Positions 47,401-52,165 of a stretch of DNA of 64,000 nt are shown here, one piece after another; position 1 is the stretch's first letter; each line of letters starts with the position of its first letter. Source of the DNA: Beroe forskalii (taxonomy: Eukaryota > Ctenophora > Nuda > Beroida > Beroidae); assembly GCA_011033025.1 (NCBI GenBank), contig WFMF01000082.1:310001-374000 (forward strand). Direction: 5' to 3'. Below the pieces are notes generated by a model. It made no database searches and had not been told where the DNA came from. It was given only the letters and a program-made list of their open reading frames with translations. Made by a program: the position numbers and the translations under genes.

Positions 47401-49722
47401 CCCTCGTTAAAAAGCCATATCTCGAGAACCGTAAAAGATACAGAGCTCATCGACCCAGCGTTGGAAAGTAGAAGGATGGAACTTGCGAAAATTGCCCTTG
47501 AAAAGCATCTTACGTCATTTTAATGACGTCATTATGACGTCACAAAGTCGTGAATTTCATATTTTGATTTCCCGAAAATTGGCGTTTTTCAGCGCAATTT
47601 TTCGGCATGAAGCTTTTGAGATAGGTAAAAATGCTTATGATAATGCGGAAAGGAAATTTAATGTACTTTCCAAAAATAAGTCGAAAAGTTCCGGGCTCTC
47701 GGCATCATTGAGATATTTGCAATTGATTGAAACACTTTGACACGAAAAAATCGCAAAAATAGCTAAAACGGTAAGGATGAGTTAGAGAGAACGGGACCAT
47801 CCCAGAACTTCATCTTTGGATATGTTGTCGGTCATAGTCCCAAGTGTGCTAATGAATGGGTCTCAGATAGCTCATCTAATTTTATGACGTAATTGTGACG
47901 TCATCAGTAATGCTAGGTAACGCGAATTTTGTACGCGATTTGACGCCAAATTTCAATATCTGAGCACAGAAAAGGATGATATTTTTCCAAAAACCAAAAG
48001 GATTTGGTTGTGGTGGTCCGCGGCGGTTTTTAAGGCGTTCTTACGGTAAAACCCATGATATGGAATAGAACGCGACGGTTAAAACTGCCGCAACGGCACT
48101 TTCGAAGCATAATAGTTTCGTGAAAGCTGTACATTTTGAAGTGACGTTGCAGCAGTTTTAACCGTCGCGTTCTATTCCATATCATGGGTTTTACCGTGAA
48201 GAACGCCTTAAAACCGCCGCGGACCACCACAACCAAATCCTTTTTGGTTTTTGGAAAATAGAATTATTCTAATTTCTAGCCTTTTCAATTTCATAGATTA
48301 CATCGTTCTCCTCCTATGCCAATACTCATTTCCTCATATCTCCGTTGCTTCAGCGACCCCCATTGATAAGAAGCTAGCTCACTTCACTGGAGAAACATCC
48401 CCTGGACCTGTTAGACCTGCTATAAATGTGGAGAGATACGACAAGAGTGTTCTGCAGGTAATTTACTATCTCGATCTTTTCTTGCCTCTTTCCTTAGTTC
48501 TCGAGTCTCGATCCTTTCTTGCCTTTTTCCTAGGTTCTTGCTGATCTTTTCTTGCCTCTTTCCTTGGTTCTCAATCCTTTCTTGCGTTTTTCTAACCTAG
48601 GTTCTTGATCCTTTCTTGCCTTTTTCCTGGGCTCTTGATCTTTACTCTATTTTTCTGAGGTTCTCGACGAGATGGCTGGTTCCATGACCATCTTCAGACA
48701 GCAGATAGTGAATTTCGTGGACAGCCAAGTATCAAACCCTGGGGCAGGTTCTATCAGTGAGCTTTACCAACTCCAGACCTTCCTCTCCTCACTGGTTCCT
48801 GACGTGGAGAAACTCTTGGAGTCTTGCCAAGCCCTCTGTCAGGTACTGTTTGGGACCCGGGTACGGCATTGTTTTGTACGGGGCCTGATCGACCTTTTAC
48901 TGGAATTAACTCAAACTTTATATTTGGACCTTACTTTTTCCAGAGGTCACGAGAATTATTATTAAGTTAGCTATTAGGATAATAGCAAATTTAGATGATT
49001 TTAAATCAAAACATAATTTTGGTAGACTTTGTCTCTGTTCAGATGGATTTTGAAGTGTATTATAAATTTGTTTAATTGGAAAAGCAGATTGCTCGGGGTT
49101 AATGTGTGAATGGTTCAGGTGCCGCTGTCAGCGCTGAAGCAGAACTACAGCACTGTGAGTGCCGTGGTGTCAGCTATCCAGGTCTTTTCAGTACATCACC
49201 TGCACTACGCTCCTAACATCACTGCACCAGGTAATGCCGTGGTAACTGGCAACGGTTGCCGTGCCTACTGTTACCATGGTTTATACTAATTGGGGGAGGC
49301 CAATTGATTAGAGAATTTAAAAATTCGGCCAATTGGCTGTTGGCAGTTTTTATTTTGTCTCCTCTTGATTCCTGATTACAAGTACTCAAATAAACTTAAG
49401 GTCTGTATTTACAAGGTTGCTTCGACTGTTTAAGTTTCATCTGGATTGTTCATCCAAAAAGGAGCAAATCAATGATATAAAATAACGCATATATTATTTG
49501 GAGATTGACAGAGGGCTCGATAAAGACGTGCAATTTTAACGTACTTCCGATATAATTTATATAGAAAGTTGACACGTCTCCCCCTCAGAGTTCTACACAT
49601 GGCTGAGCGCCGAGGCCGGCCACTTGAGCCACGTTTCAGCCACCCACCGCCACTTCTCAGACCTCCTCCGGGAGATCACTGCTGTAGTCACCAACCTCAT
49701 GAACCGGAAGGTATTCGTGTGA
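20346..49722 (+). CDS. SWT1: SWT1 orthologue, nuclear PIN-domain endoribonuclease (14 exons placed)
   Basis: The spliced exons encode about 920 codons, close to human SWT1 (about 900). The order is a disordered Ser/Pro/Lys-rich N-terminus (exons 1-4), an acidic segment EVMEIDGVVAEI (exon 5), a PIN nuclease domain (exons 6-9), a linker (exon 10) and a helical C-terminal region (exons 11-14). PIN hallmarks are VLDTNVLIHD, IVLQELDGLK, LPDDRIIQC and VSEDKNLCLKS, giving the four acidic metal-binding residues D, E, D and D. Yeast Swt1 is known as an endoribonuclease that removes defective mRNPs near nuclear pores; a similar role here is inferred. Exons used: 20346-20468, 20779-21099, 23619-24059, 24379-24774, 27033-27149, 28541-28753, 29026-29135, 29465-29576, 30620-30796, 46545-46784, 48354-48457, 48660-48842, 49119-49230, 49589-49722. 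Exons 5-9 also exist as a second copy at 39911-42074. The initiator exon was not found. Confidence 0.88.
20779..21099 (+). CDS. SWT1: SWT1 exon 2, with SLAPKDT repeats
   Basis: The acceptor is ACTTCTTCCAG and the donor AAAG|GTAACC. After NVGGRQKKTSSPRRS comes a run of about six 7-residue repeats SLAPKDT, encoded by a 21-bp direct repeat (20868-20990). A basic, Ser-rich end finishes in phase 1. The donor is followed at once by a short tandem array of donor-like units (21100-21215). Confidence 0.65.
20868..20990 (+). repeat. 21-bp in-frame coding minisatellite in SWT1 exon 2
   Basis: Six units of GATACATCATTGGCGCCAAA plus G (ACATC/ACGTC variants) keep the frame and encode SLAPKDT. Its position is in the disordered N-terminal part. 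Confidence 0.85.
21100..21215 (+). repeat. short array of donor-like units after SWT1 exon 2
   Basis: The exon 2 donor GGTAACCACT is echoed by GGTAACCCCCTGGTAAGGGC units at about 21177 and 21197, a related GGCAACCCCCTGGCAAGGGC at about 21137-21157, and GGTAACCACTTAAC at the end. Each of the good units has a GTAACC core identical to the donor in use. Confidence 0.65.
21440..21515. repeat. 24-bp tandem repeat (3 units)
   Basis: AGGCTGGAAATGAGTAGGGG plus AAGT is repeated three times in the intron between SWT1 exons 2 and 3. Confidence 0.8.
21892..22036. promoter_or_regulatory. CRE plus CCAAT-box cluster in SWT1 intron
   Basis: A palindromic CRE-like TGACGTCAT at 21894-21902 is followed by four inverted CCAAT boxes (CTATTGG) near 21922, 21943, 21972 and 22027. 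The first two lie in a direct repeat CTCCTATTGGTGCGTCATGA. This spacing is typical of NF-Y-type promoters or enhancers. No transcript start is visible, so it could be an internal promoter of SWT1, an enhancer or chance. Confidence 0.35.
22931..22969. repeat. perfect hairpin with 16-bp arms
   Basis: CGTCATTACCACGCCA is inverted after a 5-base loop as TGGCGTGGTAATGACG. A further GTCA extends the CRE half-sites. It lies in an SWT1 intron. Confidence 0.75.
23619..24059 (+). CDS. SWT1: SWT1 exon 3 (frame irregular)
   Basis: The acceptor is CTGTTGCAG. The exon enters in phase with exon 2 (G + GT) and reads KGVVKKADGKKTSGGS. The donor CCTAAG|GTATCA at 24059 joins exon 4 in phase 0, but in the frame ending YSKDRSSRFRIPK, one base away from the entry frame. 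So either one base is wrong or missing in this sequence, or a small intron or alternative end was missed. Lys/Ser/Asn-rich, disordered. Confidence 0.5.
24189..24318. mobile_element. foldback MITE with CGCGGCGTAA-type inner repeats, family C
   Basis: CAGTCCGAACTGCAG is inverted as CTGCAGTTCGAACTG at the other end. Inside, GGCGTAAGTTTGCGCGGC is inverted as GCCGCGCAAACTTACGCC. Related elements rich in GCGCGGCGTAAT lie at 50289-50450 and 50827-50965. It sits in the intron just upstream of SWT1 exon 4. Confidence 0.7.
24379..24774 (+). CDS. SWT1: SWT1 exon 4, Pro/Ser-rich (frame irregular)
   Basis: The acceptor is TTCACTGTTTCAG and the donor AAACAAAG|GTATGC. The frame KGEGNEDQLPTNPSAPHTP runs through a Pro/Ser/Thr low-complexity stretch into SKAFSAGVDSSSDAEKK. 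The donor-proximal frame needed by exon 5 is DDDALNKG, one base out of register from it here. In the second copy (32788-32933) the join GVDSFLMEKKKKEEEDDDAL reads through without a break. A one-base difference in an acidic/basic repeat tract of copy 1 is therefore likely. Confidence 0.5.
25029..25127. mobile_element. MITE, family A
   Basis: The left end is CGCGAGAAATAGGCGG and the right end an inverse reading TTATTTCTCGTACGCGG, with TGATAATGACGTCAT inside. It is the best match to the element at 1799-1897. Confidence 0.7.
27033..27149 (+). CDS. SWT1: SWT1 exon 5 (copy 1)
   Basis: The acceptor is GTGTTGCAG and the donor CCAG|GTACTT; 117 nt, phase 1 in and phase 1 out. It reads AAEEPGRATAGDSILDEVME then IDGVVAEITQLRKSGEF, an acidic segment before the PIN domain like that of human SWT1. 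Confidence 0.8.
27258..28452. other. 1.2-kb segment present only in copy 1
   Basis: Copy 2 runs directly from GGCTATGATTTTTTT to CATTGAAGTAC at about 40139, while copy 1 has about 1.2 kb in between. There are no terminal inverted repeats and no clear target duplication, only a short T-run at the join. A deletion in copy 2 is as likely as an insertion here. It includes a small CpG-rich patch near 27995-28085 and no supported exon. Confidence 0.6.
28541..28753 (+). CDS. SWT1: SWT1 exon 6 (copy 1), start of PIN domain
   Basis: The acceptor is TTCTCTTATAG and the donor TCGG|GTAAGG. The first half encodes three GSSPLPS-type repeats from a 24-bp GC-rich unit, a linker. The second half begins the PIN fold: VGEYIVLDTNVLIHDLPFV, with the first catalytic Asp in LDTN. 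Phase is 1 in and 1 out. Confidence 0.9.
29026..29135 (+). CDS. SWT1: SWT1 exon 7 (copy 1), PIN domain
   Basis: The acceptor is CTCGGTATTTCAG and the donor CTCCTG|GTTTGT. It reads VRNGVVVIPWIVLQELDGLK and then SSAAVKSAARKATNFLL. This matches the PIN segment with the conserved Glu (QELD) and the following Lys/Arg-rich helix of SWT1. Confidence 0.92.
29465..29576 (+). CDS. SWT1: SWT1 exon 8 (copy 1), PIN domain, minimal form
   Basis: The acceptor is TTTCATCTCCAG. The first possible donor is TCAG|GTGAGT at 29576. It reads ELRKNRSSCILFEADS and then RERTELPDDRIIQCMEWIRG, with the conserved PIN Asp in PDDRI. About 43 copies of the exon end plus donor follow, so the true 3' end may lie further on. 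The exon frame stays open through roughly the first ten units before a TAG near 29783. Confidence 0.9.
29563..30470 (+). repeat. 21-bp splice-donor minisatellite, copy 1 (about 43 units)
   Basis: The unit is TGGATCAGAGAATCAG followed by GTGAG, so nearly every unit holds the last bases of exon 8 joined to a consensus CAG|GTGAGT donor. The period equals seven codons, so all donors give the same phase for exon 9. Variants include AGAGGATCAG, AGAGGGTCAG and TGGATTAG. A few units lack the donor (CAGATGAGT, CATGTGAGT). One irregular unit lies at 29770-29805. The array ends in AATCAGTTTTAATATG. Confidence 0.95.
30620..30796 (+). CDS. SWT1: SWT1 exon 9 (copy 1), end of PIN domain
   Basis: The acceptor is ATTTCATTTCAG and the donor TTAG|GTATGT; 177 nt, phase 1 in and out. 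It reads IEEKRVFLVSEDKNLCLKS and then DVKGFPAHSIAEIREMM, matching the last PIN strand with Asp in EDKNL and the following helix of SWT1. Confidence 0.92.
31031..31136. repeat. foldback element in copy 1, intron after exon 9
   Basis: ATGTTACTACACAC is inverted as GTGTGTAGTAACAT, with further pairing GGTGTGGATT against AAATCCACACC and a GAGGCGAAGCCGAG stem. It occupies the position where copy 2 has the 1.09-kb palindrome. Confidence 0.65.
31946..32788. other. spacer between duplicate copies, with an ACTTAA-rich foldback
   Basis: After the end of homology with copy 2, a stretch to about 32290 is built of repeated and inverted ACTTAAGT, TTAAGTGCAACTT and CCGTACTTAACTTG motifs, probably a non-autonomous element. 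The rest (32290-32788) is plain sequence with no supported exon. Confidence 0.45.
32788..34760. other. stretch with homopolymer-error signature
   Basis: Compared with 24621-26305 the sequence has many short deletions and inflated runs of A, C, G and T (CCCCC, GGGGGGG, AAAAAAA). The damage starts at the copy junction, passes through the transposon boundary at 34280 and stops inside the transposon's left arm near 34760. A biological decay process would not ignore that boundary, so low-quality consensus sequence is the likely cause. The remains of SWT1 exon 4 end at 32933. Confidence 0.75.
35155..35550 (-). other. unrecognised 131-codon frame inside the transposon
   Basis: This open frame on the minus strand has segments such as KPNSHAYPSNMRILEQF in the alternative frame. 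No motif or family is recognised and no DDE signature is visible. It may be chance or a relic of the element's own gene. Confidence 0.15.
35785..36973. mobile_element. nested TIR element (1.19 kb)
   Basis: GGGATCGTTCACATATTACG at the left end is exactly inverted at the right end, with the direct repeat TAG on both sides (35782-35784, 36974-36976). Subterminal TGATTACGTTTGATTACG and long G-runs follow at both ends. The interior has a Pro/Ser-rich minus-strand frame with no recognised domain. The ends resemble a TIR type common in invertebrate genomes; the superfamily was not fixed. Confidence 0.8.
37265..37990 (+). mobile_element. LINE reverse-transcriptase fragment
   Basis: A degraded frame contains VPQGSALGFILFLTHINDH (RT motif B region), SFADGAR in place of FADD (motif C) and VKYLGFHILLDS (thumb motif), in the right order over about 350 bp. 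The pieces lie in more than one frame with stops between them. It lies within the 4.9-kb transposon. It is a non-LTR retrotransposon relic, dead. Confidence 0.7.
39911..40027 (+). CDS. SWT1: SWT1 exon 5 (copy 2)
   Basis: It has the same signals and length as copy 1. It reads AAEEPGRATAGDPIQDEVME, with two substitutions relative to copy 1 (SIL to PIQ). Confidence 0.78.
40259..40447 (+). CDS. SWT1: SWT1 exon 6 (copy 2)
   Basis: The acceptor is ACTCTTATAG and the donor TCGG|GTAAGG. It is 24 bp shorter than copy 1 because the GSSPLPS repeat has two units instead of three. It reads VGEYLVLDTNVLIHDLPFV. Confidence 0.88.
40724..40833 (+). CDS. SWT1: SWT1 exon 7 (copy 2)
   Basis: The translation is identical to copy 1 (VRNGVVVIPWIVLQELDGLK and on), with the same splice sites. 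Confidence 0.9.
41169..41280 (+). CDS. SWT1: SWT1 exon 8 (copy 2), minimal form
   Basis: It reads EQRKNKSRCILFEADS and then RERTELPDDRIIQCMEWVRE. The first donor, AATCAG|GTGAGT, is at 41280. The donor minisatellite follows. Confidence 0.88.
41258..41747 (+). repeat. 21-bp splice-donor minisatellite, copy 2 (about 22 units)
   Basis: It has the same unit as 29563-30470, but about half as many copies and more irregular ones (GTGAGTGTATCAG, GTGAGAAGATCAG, CAAGTAATGTATC). About three donors precede the first interruption of the 21-bp register near 41345. Confidence 0.93.
41898..42074 (+). CDS. SWT1: SWT1 exon 9 (copy 2)
   Basis: It reads IEEKCVFLVSEDKNLCLKS. It differs from copy 1 by R to C and by DTVLEAK for ASVSEAK near the end. 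Splice sites and phases are the same. Confidence 0.9.
42308..43393. repeat. 1.09-kb near-perfect palindrome (foldback)
   Basis: GATATAATAGTCTCACGC at 42308 is inverted at the end as GCGTGAGACTATTATATC. The arms of about 530 bp agree almost throughout, with a few mismatches (for example CATCAGTG against CACTGATGCGG), around a loop of about 20 bases near 42850. The core module ATAAATATTGAGTAGCTTGC and its inverse occur near the centre and again in each arm. It is absent from copy 1. Confidence 0.9.
44116..44899. mobile_element. non-autonomous hAT element (784 bp)
   Basis: The terminal inverted repeat CAGGGCCGTAATTC is perfect at both ends, and CAGGGCCG is a typical hAT terminus. It is flanked by an exact 8-bp duplication GATTACTC (44108-44115, 44900-44907). 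Near the left end is a chain of GC-rich hairpins such as GGGGGCACAGCCCCC and GGGGCAGTGCCCC (44190-44310). There is no transposase. It lies just beyond the end of duplicate copy 2. Confidence 0.88.
45152..46288. mobile_element. PIF/Harbinger-like non-autonomous element (1.14 kb)
   Basis: The TIR GGGCCGGATTACACAA is inverted at the right end (TTGTGTAATCCGGCCC). A TTA duplication lies on both sides (45149-45151, 46289-46291), the TWA target typical of PIF/Harbinger. Both subterminal regions carry many copies of AAGGTCGACCTTAA, AAGGAGCACCT and TTGGGTAATACCGATTTT in both orientations. There is no coding region. Confidence 0.8.
46545..46784 (+). CDS. SWT1: SWT1 exon 10, Pro-rich linker
   Basis: The acceptor is CACTCCACACCTCAG and the donor GCTGCAG|GTTCGA (weak). 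Length 240 nt, phase 1 in and out, consistent with exons 9 and 11. It reads GYSTDENSPPPQPRHRGSAP with a repeated PRHRGSAP unit, then VRESAPSDLTSALPATP. The phases would also allow this exon to be skipped. Disordered. Confidence 0.6.
46804..47184. mobile_element. small TIR element with GC-rich hairpins
   Basis: GGGGGCTGGCAAG at the left end is inverted as CTTGCCAGCCCCC at 47172-47184. Inside is a duplicated GC-rich hairpin block with GCGAGCATTGGACGGCGA. It starts 20 bp after the SWT1 exon 10 donor. No clear target duplication was found. Confidence 0.6.
47185..47980. other. intron sequence, possibly part of a repeat
   Basis: There is no exon. AT-rich blocks carry several ATGACGTCATTATGACGTCAC-like sites, reading ATGACGTCATTATGACGTC at about 47523, and a further GTAATTGTGACGTCATC near 47889. 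The style resembles the flanking MITEs, but no element ends were found. Confidence 0.35.
47981..48259. mobile_element. foldback MITE with about 110-bp arms
   Basis: CCAAAAACCAAAAGGATTTG at the left is inverted at the right as CAAATCCTTTTTGGTTTTTGG. The arms continue through GGTGGTCCGCGGCGGTTTT and GGAATAGAACGCGACGGTT to an unpaired centre of about 55 bp. Its right end is about 95 bp from the acceptor of SWT1 exon 11. Confidence 0.8.
48354..48457 (+). CDS. SWT1: SWT1 exon 11
   Basis: The acceptor is CTCCGTTGCTTCAG and the donor CTGCAG|GTAATT. It reads TPIDKKLAHFTGETSPGPV then RPAINVERYDKSVLQ, phase 1 in and phase 0 out. It could also be joined directly to exon 9. Confidence 0.75.
48462..48659 (+). 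repeat. splice-acceptor minisatellite before SWT1 exon 12
   Basis: About six units of 30-38 bp have the form GATCCTTTCTTGCCTTTTTC then CTAGGTTCTT. The true exon 12 junction TTTTTCTGAG|GTTCTCGA is the last unit. Earlier units carry CTTTCCTTAG|TTCTCGA and TTTTTCCTAG|GTTCTTG and so are near-copies of the acceptor with its pyrimidine tract. Confidence 0.8.
48660..48842 (+). CDS. SWT1: SWT1 exon 12
   Basis: The donor is TGTCAG|GTACTG. It has 61 codons, phase 0 in and out. It reads VLDEMAGSMTIFRQQIVNF and then SELYQLQTFLSSLVPDVEKL, an amphipathic helical segment typical of the SWT1 C-terminal region. Confidence 0.82.
49119..49230 (+). CDS. SWT1: SWT1 exon 13
   Basis: The acceptor is GAATGGTTCAG and the donor CCAG|GTAATG. 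It reads VPLSALKQNYSTVSAVVSA then IQVFSVHHLHYAPNITAP, phase 0 in and 1 out, completed by exon 14. Confidence 0.82.
49518..49578. mobile_element. partial MITE, family B, abutting SWT1 exon 14
   Basis: AAAGACGTGCAATTTT and AAAGTTGACACG match, in the same order, the element at 14911-14983. Its end lies about 10 bp before the acceptor of exon 14, so the pyrimidine tract CGTCTCCCCCTCAG is partly or wholly next to transposon sequence. Confidence 0.45.
49589..49722 (+). CDS. SWT1: SWT1 exon 14, probable last exon
   Basis: The acceptor is TCTCCCCCTCAG. It reads EFYTWLSAEAGHLSHVSATH then RHFSDLLREITAVVTNLMNR and ends KVFV with TGA at 49720-49722. A donor-like AAG|GTATTC at 49710 would allow a further exon, but none was found downstream. 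An AATAAA lies at 49886-49891, which favours termination here. Human SWT1 continues further, so a lost or unseen C-terminal exon is possible. Confidence 0.72.
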
Positions 49723-49885
49723 CTGTGAGAACCAATCAGACAGTTCCCCTCACACCTAAGAAGGAAATCACTTATCAGGGATCTTGACATCACAAGCCAT
49801 CTACCAAATATCAGAGATTTTATAAATAATGTTTTTAATTTGTTTTTAATTGGTTAAATTATACTTTTTTAATTCTGGGCTATAT

Positions 49886-49891
49886 AATAAA
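49886..49891 (+). terminator. polyadenylation signal AATAAA of SWT1
   Basis: It lies 164 bp after the TGA of exon 14 in AT-rich sequence, a normal position for an animal 3' UTR. Confidence 0.5.
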
Positions 49892-50288
49892 TTGCCTTCG
49901 TACTGAAACTGACAGCTGAAAAATGAGGGAAGTCCCAAATTTTCACTTTCAATTCTGAAATCCACGGTCCACCAAATATTAGTAGTAATTTCAGTATCAA
50001 ATACTGTGAATCTTCGTTTCTTAGCTGCCGATCAGTCAAATCTGCTATTTCAGCCCTGGTTTTATCTTTTGTTATGGAATAATCGTTTGTTTGAATTTTC
50101 CTCGATATTAAGGGTTGAGACTTTGAAACTGATAGAAAGGTATCTTGGAAATTTTTGATTATTTCAATTGAGAAATATTTCATCTTCTATTTTGCATGAA
50201 AAGATTTTTATAATTTGCACACAACTATGTTTTATGAACTTATGTCAATGCAAAGTAATAGTTAAGCATGGGTGGGCGACATAACAGG

Positions 50289-50450
50289 GGCGTGTCGAAC
50301 TCAGATGTGCGCGGCTTTTCCATGCGCGGCGTAATCGTGCGCGGCGTAATCGTGCGCGGCTCGCTACCTGTTAATTACAGGTACTGGTAGCGAGCCGCGC
50401 ATTATTACGCCGCGCATTGAAAAGCCGCGCACATCTGAGTTCGACACGCC
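50289..50450. mobile_element. foldback MITE, family C (162 bp)
   Basis: GGCGTGTCGAACTCAGATGT is inverted exactly at the right end. The arms carry GCGCGGC and ATGCGCGGCGTAAT repeats around a TACCTGTTAATTACAGGTA palindrome. Confidence 0.85.
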
Positions 50451-50826
50451 ACCGTTAAAATTAAATCAAAGCTCACAATCACATTTCCGAGACCGCCAAT
50501 TGACTGCACCTGCAGGATAATTCAGACTCACACAATATGAATATAACCTAAGTAGGAGTATATTTTTTATTGAATAATCCCCCAATGAACTGGTATTTGT
50601 AAACAGCACTTTTTGTTTTGATTTTATTCAAACTTGTTAGTTAACATGATATCAGCGGACATAAAATTGATTTTTGGTATGTTGAATTGTTGTACTAAAA
50701 ACTATTGTTTATTTATCATCATTTTTCATTTTGCTAGTCAATTGATTAAAAACAATTTTAATTTGTATCGTTCGAAGTATTCATTATTGCAGTTACAGTT
50801 CACTCTGTGCATCGTGATCTTTGTGT

Positions 50827-50965
50827 GGGCCGCTCAAGTTTGTGCGGCGTAATAAGACAAATAACATGTCTGTACGCCGCACAGACTTTCACTTTAGACC
50901 GCACAGATTAAGGAAAGACGCGCAATCTGAACCTGTACACTGTAGTTCGAACAGTCACTGTTACG
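50827..50965. mobile_element. family C-related foldback
   Basis: TGTGCGGCGTAATAAGACA and TGTCTGTACGCCGCACA pair imperfectly. Downstream is GTAGTTCGAACAGTCACTG, like the ends of the element at 24189. Confidence 0.5.
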
Positions 50966-51039
50966 CCGCGCTTTGGTGCTCTTTTTGATACATCTACGCA
51001 CTGAAATGAAAGTAGTAAGTACAAGTAGCAAGCGTAGCA

Positions 51040-51650
51040 AAAAATTGCTAAAAATTTAAAACACGTATATCCCTGTTTGGCTCGCGCGCGGCGCGTACAC
51101 ACTTATGCGGGTTTTTAGGAAAGCAAAGCACCCAGATATCTCCCATCTTTTTTAGCGTGCAACACTCAGAAGATTGGGCATTGGGGGTCGTGTTTAGGAA
51201 AAAATGGCGCACGGCGGAAGGTAGGGTAAAATCAGTAATTGATGTTACCCTGCGCACACAGCGTTTTCCGCAACACGGCCCTCCAAACTTTTGCCAGGCG
51301 TTGCCTGGCCCCCTCGCGCGCGCGAAAAAAATATGGGGCAGGCAACGTCTGGCCACCAAACTTCTAAGTGTTGCGCGCGGCGCTAGGGTATGGGAAAAAT
51401 CGTTTGTAAAATAATCGGTGAACCCTCGTCCTACGTTGTAGAATCTATTAATTTGCGCGCACAAGCGCACGTGTTTTTTTCGAAGAAATGGTGCGCGACT
51501 TGCTAAACACCTATATCCCTGTCTGCGTTGCGCGGCGCGCGTACGCACACCTATGCGGGCTTAGGAAGCGCGCGACCAAACACGTATATCCCTGTTTGCG
51601 TTGTGCCTAACGCTCCATCCCATGGCAACGTGCGCGCAGTGGTAAAAGTG
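51040..51650. repeat. CpG-rich block with dispersed subrepeats
   Basis: ACACGTATATCCCTGTTTG or ACACCTATATCCCTGTCTG recurs three times, each followed by GCGCGGCGCGTAC-like sequence and TATGCGGG. The block is CpG-dense amid AT-rich DNA. It has no exon and no terminal repeats that I could define. Confidence 0.6.
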
Positions 51651-52165
51651 CACGTACAAATTAATTACGCGCGTGTTTATTTCTATTCTATTTCATGTTT
51701 TGATGTCGTTGCTCATAAATTATGATCTGACTCAGACTGGAATTCTTTGTTGCAGTAGAAATATTCAATCAATTAAATTCAAAAGAATCAACAATTAAGA
51801 CTGATGCTTTGAAATACAAGGTCTACTTTTTGAATTGAATACAATGTCCAGCCTTATCTAAACTTTCTCAAACTGTTTCGATTAGAAATAGATCGTTCAA
51901 ATTTACAGATAGAATAAATAATTTTTCAACAGTGCGTAAGGGATCTAAAATGCACTGCCAAAACCAAGGGGAGTAAGTGCAACTGCATAGTACAAAGTGT
52001 CCATAAATCACACACTTGAACTTTAGATTGTTCTACGTTTTTTTCACAATACAAATTGAACATAATATAGTATATATACTAACTTAGTACTATTATTTTC
52101 GAGGTTTTTATAAATAAATTCCATGCTTCAAAGTAAAATACATGAAATTTAAAGGCAACTGACAT

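Noticed and set aside
48660-48842. Independent gene starting at the ATG at 48672
   Set aside because: The frame continues upstream through the acceptor and joins exon 11 in phase, so it is an internal SWT1 exon.
51048-51548. 166-codon minus-strand frame in the CpG-rich block
   Set aside because: Its Arg/Cys-rich translation reflects GC-rich repeats; no family is recognised.
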